From Actinomycetota bacterium (lineage in GTDB: Bacteria; Actinomycetota; Acidimicrobiia; Acidimicrobiales; Ilumatobacteraceae): a DNA stretch of 5,149 bases. Positions 1 through 3,927 of the stretch are shown here, in pieces. The position numbers were made by a program, and so were the translations under genes. The DNA lies in contig JAPKZT010000218.1 in NCBI GenBank assembly GCA_026393655.1, positions 1 to 5,149 of the forward strand. The letters are read 5' to 3'. The notes beneath the pieces were generated by a model that was not told the origin of the DNA, ran no database searches, and saw only the letters and a program-made list of their open reading frames with translations. Each line of letters starts with the position of its first letter. The stretch's first letter is position 1.

Positions 1-28
1 ACTAACTAACTAACTAACTAACTAACTA
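1..28. repeat. (ACTA)7 tetranucleotide tandem repeat
   Basis: Seven perfect copies of ACTA occupy the first 28 bases and end three bases past the rpmG stop codon. Because the period is 4, the tract carries a TAA stop in every plus-strand frame and a TAG stop in every minus-strand frame. It lies at the very edge of the window, so its true length is unknown. It may be a natural microsatellite just after rpmG, a place where an assembler stopped, or an artificial all-frame stop linker. The sequence alone does not decide between these. Confidence 0.9.
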
Positions 29-31
29 GTT

Positions 32-202
32 TTAGCGCTCTTCTTTGAAGATCACGTGCTTGCGCACAACTGGGTCGTACTTCTTGAGTTCTAAACGCTC
101 GCGCGAATTAACTTTGTTCTTGCGCGTGACATAAGTAAAACCCGTGTCTGCGGTGCTACGAAGTTTAATGATTGGACGCTTGTCTTTACTTTTGGCTGCC
201 AT
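32..202 (-). CDS. rpmG: 50S ribosomal protein L33, zinc-independent (C-) form
   Basis: This encodes a 56-residue L33 of the large ribosomal subunit, too short for the supplied ORF cutoff but clear on translation. It opens MAAKSKDKRPIIKLRSTADT, continues with the family block GFTYVTRKNKVN and ends RKHVIFKEER. It has no cysteine at all, so it lacks the paired CxxC zinc ribbon of the C+ form and is the zinc-independent type. The short basic N-terminal lead before RPIIKLRST is slightly longer than in the actinobacterial L33 sequences I recall. The ATG lies 9 bases after the rpmB stop with only a weak Shine-Dalgarno match, so it is probably read from the rpmB transcript. In mycobacteria the equivalent operon continues with zinc-free S14 and S18; any such genes would lie beyond the window edge. 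Confidence 0.95.
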   Translation of the reverse strand: MAAKSKDKRPIIKLRSTADTGFTYVTRKNKVNSRERLELKKYDPVVRKHVIFKEER

Positions 203-211
203 GACGATTAC

Positions 212-448
212 TCAGACTTTCTTTCCGGCGCGACGCATTTCGGCGACGACTGATTCGATCCCACGTTTGTCAATTGTGCGAACACCTTTGGTGCTTACTG
301 TGAGTGTCACCCAACGACGCTCAGATGGCAACCAGAAACGGCGCTTGTGTGAATTGACTCTCCACCATCGCTTTGTACGAATGTGGGAGTGAGAGATTGT
401 GTGACCCTTACTTGGGGTCTTTCCGAGGACATCACAGCGATTTGGCAT
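212..448 (-). CDS. rpmB: 50S ribosomal protein L28, zinc-independent (C-) form
   Basis: This encodes a 78-residue L28 of the large ribosomal subunit. Family blocks seen are MPNRCDVLGK at the start, SHSHIRTKRWW near residues 19-29, RRFWLPSERRWVTLTVS near 36-52 and a basic C-terminus ending MRRAGKKV. The C+ form has a CxxC pair near residues 5 and 8 and a second pair later. Here Cys5 is the only cysteine and Leu8 takes the second place, so zinc cannot be bound in the usual way. The frame stays open 25 codons upstream, but homology fixes the start at the ATG of MPNRC. Six bases upstream sits a TATACT hexamer, and there is no Shine-Dalgarno sequence, so a leaderless mRNA is likely. The gene leads an rpmB-rpmG pair and is divergent from rpmE2. 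Confidence 0.96.
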   Translation of the reverse strand: MPNRCDVLGKTPSKGHTISHSHIRTKRWWRVNSHKRRFWLPSERRWVTLTVSTKGVRTIDKRGIESVVAEMRRAGKKV

Positions 449-454
449 TGGAAC

Positions 455-460
455 AGTATA
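455..460 (-). promoter_or_regulatory. Candidate -10 box (TATACT) for rpmB-rpmG
   Basis: On the minus strand the hexamer TATACT is followed by GTTCCA and then the rpmB ATG, so transcription would begin at or next to the start codon. It differs from TATAAT at one position. No Shine-Dalgarno sequence precedes the ATG, which agrees with a leaderless transcript, a common arrangement in actinobacteria. No good -35 match is seen. Confidence 0.5.
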
Positions 461-482
461 GAGGGCACTAATACCCCGATAC
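456..482. repeat. Imperfect inverted repeat spanning both ribosomal-protein -10 boxes
   Basis: The arms GTATAGAGGG (456-465) and ACCCCGATAC (473-482) are complementary at 7 of 10 positions, around a 7-base spacer CACTAAT. GTAT and ATAC are the outermost matches. The arms overlap the -10 candidates of both divergent genes. It could be an operator for a dimeric regulator, or simply the result of placing two similar promoters back to back in a small space. Confidence 0.35.
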
Positions 483-485
483 ACT
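480..485 (+). promoter_or_regulatory. Candidate -10 box (TACACT) for rpmE2
   Basis: TACACT is followed by eight bases, TTGTCACC, and then the rpmE2 ATG. This spacing puts the transcription start within a base or two of the start codon. No Shine-Dalgarno sequence lies between the two. It mirrors the rpmB promoter on the other strand, with about 20 bp between the two hexamers. Confidence 0.45.
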
Positions 486-493
486 TTGTCACC

Positions 494-784
494 ATGAAAC
501 CCGAGATCCACCCCGACTATCAACCAGTAGCTTTCGAAGACGCTTCAGCGAACTATCGATTCTTGACCCGATCAACCTTGAAGGCTGATCCAACCAAGAC
601 GGTTGTCTGGGAGGACGGTAACACCTATCCGCTCGTGCAGTTAGATATTTCCAATGCGAGTCACCCGTTCTATACAGGTCAAATGAAGATCATTGACTCG
701 GCTGGTCGTGTTGAGCGATTCAACAAGCGCTATGGCGCTCGCAAAAAGACTGTCGTTAAGAAAGAACCTTCTTCAAAGAAGTAA
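494..784 (+). CDS. rpmE2: 50S ribosomal protein L31 type B, zinc-independent
   Basis: This encodes a 96-residue L31 of type B, a large-subunit protein at the central protuberance that bridges to the small subunit. It opens MKPEIHPDYQPVAFEDA, has FLTRSTL near residues 23-29, SHPFYTGQ near 56-63 and ERFNKRYG near 74-81. There is no cysteine, so it is the form that does not need zinc. The frame is open back to an ATG at 383, but the family start is MKPEIHP. Residues 83-96 form a Lys- and Ser-rich tail beyond the conserved core. It is divergent from rpmB-rpmG, so the three zinc-free proteins share one control region. It converges on the lldD-like gene with 23 bp between the stops. Confidence 0.95.
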   Translation: MKPEIHPDYQPVAFEDASANYRFLTRSTLKADPTKTVVWEDGNTYPLVQLDISNASHPFYTGQMKIIDSAGRVERFNKRYGARKKTVVKKEPSSKK

Positions 785-800
785 AAATTTTAAGTTTGTA

Positions 801-816
801 AAGCGAATTATCGCTT
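801..816 (-). terminator. Small hairpin over the stop of the lldD-like gene, possible weak terminator
   Basis: AAGCGA and TCGCTT form a perfect 6-bp stem around a 4-base loop. On the minus strand the loop contains the TAA stop of the lldD-like gene. A run of five T (minus strand, complement of 783-787) comes only about 13 bases after the stem, so it is not a standard rho-independent terminator. It sits between the convergent rpmE2 and lldD-like genes and may slow polymerase from either side. Confidence 0.3.
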
Positions 817-2016
817 GATGATTATCTCGCTTGAAAGATTTTTGATCGAAGTCTCGCCGATTAAAGCCATCGTGCGCGAAATGCCACTCGTGATGTGATC
901 AAGCGCCCACTGCACACCAAGTTCGCCCGCAGCGCCAAGACCATAAAGATATGGCCGACCAAATATCACTGCTCGGGCGCCGAGCGCGCAAGCTTTAACG
1001 ACATCAGAGCCGCGACGTGCTCCTCCGTCAACTAATACTTCAATCGAGTCACCGACTGCATCGATCACACTTGGTAGTAATTCGATTGGTGCCGGCGCAC
1101 CATCAAGTTGACGACCGCCGTGGTTTGACAAAGCAATTGCGTCAACGCCAAGCGATGCAGCGGTCTTGGCATCTTCAACGCATTGGATACCTTTCAACAT
1201 GATTGGCAAACCTGATTCTTCGCGAATCCACTCAAGATCCTTCCAGCTTAAAGTTGGGTCGAACTGTGAGTTGACATAGTCGGATAAATTGATCGCTTTT
1301 GAGCCGTCAACATCACTGCGACCCGCAACAGCAGAAAACGTAATCGGCTCGTTTGTAATAAATTTATATGTCCAACGAGGGTGTCGGATGCCGTCGATAA
1401 AAGTTTCAAGGCCGATCTTTGGTGGCAGAGTGAAACCACGACGCACATCGCGTTCGCGCCGACCAAACACAGATGTATCAACCGTGACCATAATTGATTT
1501 GTAGCCAGCCGCTTTGGCGCGTTGCACAAGTTCGCGAGATAAACCGCGATCACGCCAAACATAGAGTTGGTACCACAACGGACCAGTGGCTACTGCTGCG
1601 ACTTCTTCAATGCTCCGTGTACCAAGAGTTGACAATGTAAACGGCAAAGAGTTTCGCCCTGCAACGCGAGCAACGGCGAGTTCGCCCTGCGGGTGTGCAA
1701 TTCGTGTGAAGCCAGTTGGTGAGAGAGCAATTGGAAACGGCACTGGCTGCCCCATGATCGTTGTCGCCGTGTCAATTTGCGAGACATCACGCAAAACTTT
1801 TGGGATTAATCCGAATTTTGAATATGCCGAACTGTTATTCGCGAGTGACCATTCGTCTTCTGCTGCTCCATCAAAATAGTCAAACACGCCCCCGGGTAGA
1901 TTTCGTTTGGCGAGAAGGCGTAAATCTTTGAGGTCACCGCATGCAGCCAACCGGCGTTTGTCGCCATTGAATTCGAACTTGCGGAGTTGGACTACCGATC
2001 TAACAGATTTGAGCAT
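808..2016 (-). CDS. lldD: FMN-dependent alpha-hydroxy-acid dehydrogenase, L-lactate dehydrogenase (LldD2-like)
   Basis: This 402-residue protein belongs to the FMN-dependent alpha-hydroxy-acid oxidase/dehydrogenase family (TIM barrel), which oxidises L-2-hydroxy acids such as lactate to 2-oxo acids. The bacterial LldD branch acts at the inner face of the membrane and passes electrons to quinone. Family marks, in order: FDYFDGAAEDE (45-55, with Tyr47 matching glycolate oxidase Tyr24), YQLYVWRDR (149-157, Tyr152 near the substrate), VTVD (177-180), the RERDVRRGF block (187-195), LKGI with FMN-binding Lys275, SNHGGRQ (297-303) with catalytic His299 and substrate-binding Arg302, LVDGGARRG (328-336) and FGRPYLYG (352-359). 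No key residue is missing. Length and N-terminus resemble Mycobacterium LldD2 (about 414 residues, from memory). Its ATG lies 4 bp after the decarboxylase stop, with a weak AGAG ahead of it, so translational coupling is likely. The substrate could be another 2-hydroxy acid; a mycofactocin-type MftD is less likely because no mft gene is nearby. Confidence 0.9.
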   Translation of the reverse strand: MLKSVRSVVQLRKFEFNGDKRRLAACGDLKDLRLLAKRNLPGGVFDYFDGAAEDEWSLANNSSAYSKFGLIPKVLRDVSQIDTATTIMGQPVPFPIALSPTGFTRIAHPQGELAVARVAGRNSLPFTLSTLGTRSIEEVAAVATGPLWYQLYVWRDRGLSRELVQRAKAAGYKSIMVTVDTSVFGRRERDVRRGFTLPPKIGLETFIDGIRHPRWTYKFITNEPITFSAVAGRSDVDGSKAINLSDYVNSQFDPTLSWKDLEWIREESGLPIMLKGIQCVEDAKTAASLGVDAIALSNHGGRQLDGAPAPIELLPSVIDAVGDSIEVLVDGGARRGSDVVKACALGARAVIFGRPYLYGLGAAGELGVQWALDHITSGISRTMALIGETSIKNLSSEIIIKR

Positions 2017-2020
2017 GAAC

Positions 2021-3454
2021 TTACTCTAGCGAATTTATAATATCTAGAACTTCTTCGATCGTCGTTCTTGGATTGATGATGCAAAAGCGCAGAATAGTTT
2101 CGCCGTTAAGCGTCGTTGGCACAACGAACGCACGCCCTTCGTTGAGCATCTTGTCGCTCCATTGTTGGTATTGCTCGGGTGTCCAACCGTTGCGCTTAAA
2201 CACAATTATCGAAAGTTCTGGCTCAAGCAATAATTCGAGGTACGACGCATTTTTGATCAACTGCGTTGCTTCGCGGGTGACTTGCAGGGTTATTTCCATT
2301 GCTTCTTCGTATGCCTCTGTGCCGTGCGTAGCGACACTAAACCAAAACGGTAGACCCCGTGCTCGCCGCGACAAGTGGTGAGCCATGTCAGCTGGATTGG
2401 CAAGTGAATCACCAAGTTCTTGCTGTTGTAAAACTTCTAGATATTCGGCGCGTTGAGTATGCGCATGGCGAGCCGTTTCAGGGTCACGATAAATCAACGC
2501 ACAACAATCGAATGGACCAAAAAGCCATTTGTGAGGATCGACAATAAAACTGTCTGCCAATTCAATGCCAACAAATAAATGTCTCACACTGGGTGCGCAT
2601 AGTGCTGCAGCACCGTAAGCGCCGTCAACATGAAACCATGTGCCGAGTTCTCGGGCTTGCTCACCTGCCGCCACAAGATCATCGATTACACCAAGATTTG
2701 TTGTGCCCGAAGTTGCGACGATTGCGCAAATTCTTTGTCGGTCTTGAACTTCTAAATTTGCAATTGCGGCGCGCAAGTTAACGCCCGACATTCGGCCTTG
2801 TGCGTCAGCTTGAACTTTGACAACATCTGAATCCATTGCATTTGCGGCCAATGCAACAGAAGAGTGTGCACCCGACGATGTGACGAGAATTGGTCGAATG
2901 CGGTCGTATGCGCCTTTACCATTTTGTCGCCAACGCCAACGCGCTGCGATCAGCGCCGAAAGATTGCCTGCAGTTCCACCGCTAACAAAAACACCCGCAC
3001 TGGTCGTAGGAAAGTTCGCCAAACTCGCGACCCATTGCAATGCTTGGTTCTCGGCGTACACAGCACCTGAACTTTCAAGCCAAGATCCTGCATAGATGTT
3101 TGAGGCACTCAAAACGAGATCGAATAACACTGCGCTTTCTGTTGGCGCACCAGGCACAAACGATAAAAACGAAGGATGGTCAACGCTGATGCATGCATGA
3201 GAAAGATGCTTCGTGAAAATTTCAAGAGCTTTAAGTCCACCGAGACCTTCTGGGGTAATCGTGTTGCCGACCAAAGCCTCTAGTTGACTTAGCGTCTTTG
3301 GGCCATCTAGAGGAGGTGGATCAAGCCGAATTCGATCAAGTGCATATTCAACGACTGCCTCTGCGAGTTTTTCACTGTCTTGGTCGTGATAATGCATCCA
3401 ATAACCGTCAGACTCGTTTCCGGTAGACGGATGCTGTGGGAGATTTGTCACCAT
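2021..3454 (-). CDS. Group II PLP-dependent amino acid decarboxylase (aromatic-L-amino-acid decarboxylase-like)
   Basis: This 477-residue protein is a fold-type I PLP enzyme of the group II decarboxylase family, close in length to animal DOPA decarboxylase (about 480). Such enzymes remove CO2 from an L-amino acid to give an amine. Visible marks: HPSFLSFVPG (93-102), NIYAGSWLESSGAVYAE (119-135), FVSGGTAGNLSAL (156-168, phosphate binding), AHSSV with His197 stacking on the PLP ring, ATSGTTNLGVIDD (247-259), HVDGAYG with Asp277 facing the pyridine nitrogen, and DPHKW with Schiff-base Lys309. Tyr338 in AEYLE lies where DOPA decarboxylase has its catalytic-loop Tyr332, which favours true decarboxylation over aldehyde synthesis; that alignment was made by eye. 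The substrate cannot be read from the sequence: tyrosine, tryptophan, DOPA, diaminobutyrate or glutamate are all possible in the wider family. It heads a unit with the lldD-like gene and is divergent from the cytochrome gene (54 bp). No strong Shine-Dalgarno sequence is seen. Confidence 0.88.
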   Translation of the reverse strand: MVTNLPQHPSTGNESDGYWMHYHDQDSEKLAEAVVEYALDRIRLDPPPLDGPKTLSQLEALVGNTITPEGLGGLKALEIFTKHLSHACISVDHPSFLSFVPGAPTESAVLFDLVLSASNIYAGSWLESSGAVYAENQALQWVASLANFPTTSAGVFVSGGTAGNLSALIAARWRWRQNGKGAYDRIRPILVTSSGAHSSVALAANAMDSDVVKVQADAQGRMSGVNLRAAIANLEVQDRQRICAIVATSGTTNLGVIDDLVAAGEQARELGTWFHVDGAYGAAALCAPSVRHLFVGIELADSFIVDPHKWLFGPFDCCALIYRDPETARHAHTQRAEYLEVLQQQELGDSLANPADMAHHLSRRARGLPFWFSVATHGTEAYEEAMEITLQVTREATQLIKNASYLELLLEPELSIIVFKRNGWTPEQYQQWSDKMLNEGRAFVVPTTLNGETILRFCIINPRTTIEEVLDIINSLE

Positions 3455-3496
3455 AGTTTCAGAACCACAATGGCGAACTCTACTTGCGCAGAGCGA

Positions 3497-3502
3497 TATT
3501 CT
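3497..3502 (+). promoter_or_regulatory. Candidate -10 box (TATTCT) for the cytochrome c gene
   Basis: TATTCT is followed by TTAAAC and then the ATG at 3509, the same 6-base distance as TATACT to the ATG of rpmB. No Shine-Dalgarno sequence precedes the ATG, so a leaderless transcript is plausible. The -35 region has no clear TTGACA-like match. Confidence 0.4.
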
Positions 3503-3508
3503 TTAAAC

Positions 3509-3913
3509 ATGTCATCAAAATTTAGATTAATTAATTTTTTTTCAACTTCGGTTTTGCTGGCTACAGTTTGCCTATTCTTGGCTTCGTGCTCGTCAAGCAG
3601 TAGTTCTTCTTCAATTGCGCTTTCTGCCGAAGCCCAGGCTGGGCAAAAACTTGCTTCGGCTTCAGGATGCGCAAGTTGCCACGGTTCAAACGGTGAGGGT
3701 CGTGTTGGCCCAAAATGGATTGGCTTGGCTGACTCACAAGTGGTGATGTCTGACGGCACAACCGTTACTGCCGATGATGCGTATTTGTATAAATCGATAC
3801 ATGAGCCGAGCGCAATGCGACGTAAGGGCGCCGTTGGCCAAATGCCGTCTAATCAGTTGACCGACGAAGAAATCGCCAGCATTATCGTTTATATTCGTGC
3901 ACTTAAGAGCTAA
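3509..3913 (+). CDS. Membrane-anchored c-type cytochrome lipoprotein
   Basis: This 134-residue protein is a single-domain class I cytochrome c carried on a lipoprotein. Residues 1-26 are a signal peptide (basic MSSKFR, then a hydrophobic stretch) ending in the lipobox LASC, with Cys27 as the lipidated residue. Eight serines (28-35) form a spacer. The haem c site is CASCH (Cys54, Cys57, His58), and Met112 in QMPSNQL is the likely sixth ligand. The stretch from DDAYLYKSIHEPSA to the end, LTDEEIASIIVYIRALK, resembles the cytochrome c domain fused to the C-terminus of some cytochrome oxidase subunits II, but no CuA domain is present. It should sit on the outer face of the membrane and carry single electrons in respiration. 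The frame is open back to 3380, but the lipoprotein signal supports the ATG at 3509; an ATG at 3470 would add a polar stretch before it. It is divergent from the decarboxylase and convergent with the ABC-F gene, with 14 bp between the stops. Confidence 0.9.
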   Translation: MSSKFRLINFFSTSVLLATVCLFLASCSSSSSSSSIALSAEAQAGQKLASASGCASCHGSNGEGRVGPKWIGLADSQVVMSDGTTVTADDAYLYKSIHEPSAMRRKGAVGQMPSNQLTDEEIASIIVYIRALKS

Positions 3914-3927
3914 ATAAAAGTTTTAAA

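Larger units (their letters stand above)
449..493. promoter_or_regulatory. Divergent promoter region between rpmB and rpmE2
   Basis: This 45-bp spacer must hold the promoters of both the rpmB-rpmG unit and rpmE2. It contains one -10-like hexamer per strand, each close to its start codon, and an imperfect inverted repeat spanning both. I looked for the A/T-rich TGAAAATNATTTTCA-like palindrome that Zur binds in many actinobacteria and saw nothing resembling it. No -35 element close to TTGACA is visible at normal spacing on either strand. The region is therefore compact and may respond to a factor other than Zur, or may be constitutive. Confidence 0.7.

Noticed and set aside
383..493. N-terminal extension of the L31 reading frame from the ATG at 383
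   Set aside because: It overlaps rpmB on the other strand and lies upstream of the conserved MKPEIHP start.
212..523. Longer 103-residue version of the L28 reading frame starting upstream at 523
   Set aside because: The extra 25 residues do not belong to L28, overlap the start of rpmE2 and would bypass the -10 box; the family start is MPNRC at 448.
40..781. CTTCTTTGAAG at 40-50 and its reverse complement at 771-781, a possible long-range inverted repeat flanking the ribosomal genes
   Set aside because: Only 11 to 12 bases, low complexity and inside coding sequence for Lys/Glu- and Ser/Lys-rich C-termini of rpmG and rpmE2; chance is the simpler explanation.
768..781. CTTCT-TCAA-AGAAG hairpin at the end of rpmE2 as a terminator
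   Set aside because: The stem is short and A/T-rich and is followed by A's and only four T's, so it does not make a convincing intrinsic terminator.
3380..3508. N-terminal extension of the cytochrome reading frame
   Set aside because: It overlaps the start of the decarboxylase gene and would put a non-hydrophobic stretch ahead of a clear lipoprotein signal peptide.
3455..3508. Operator or promoter for the decarboxylase in the divergent spacer
   Set aside because: A TAGAGT hexamer (complement of 3477-3482) is possible, but it has no supporting -35 and no strong palindrome was found.
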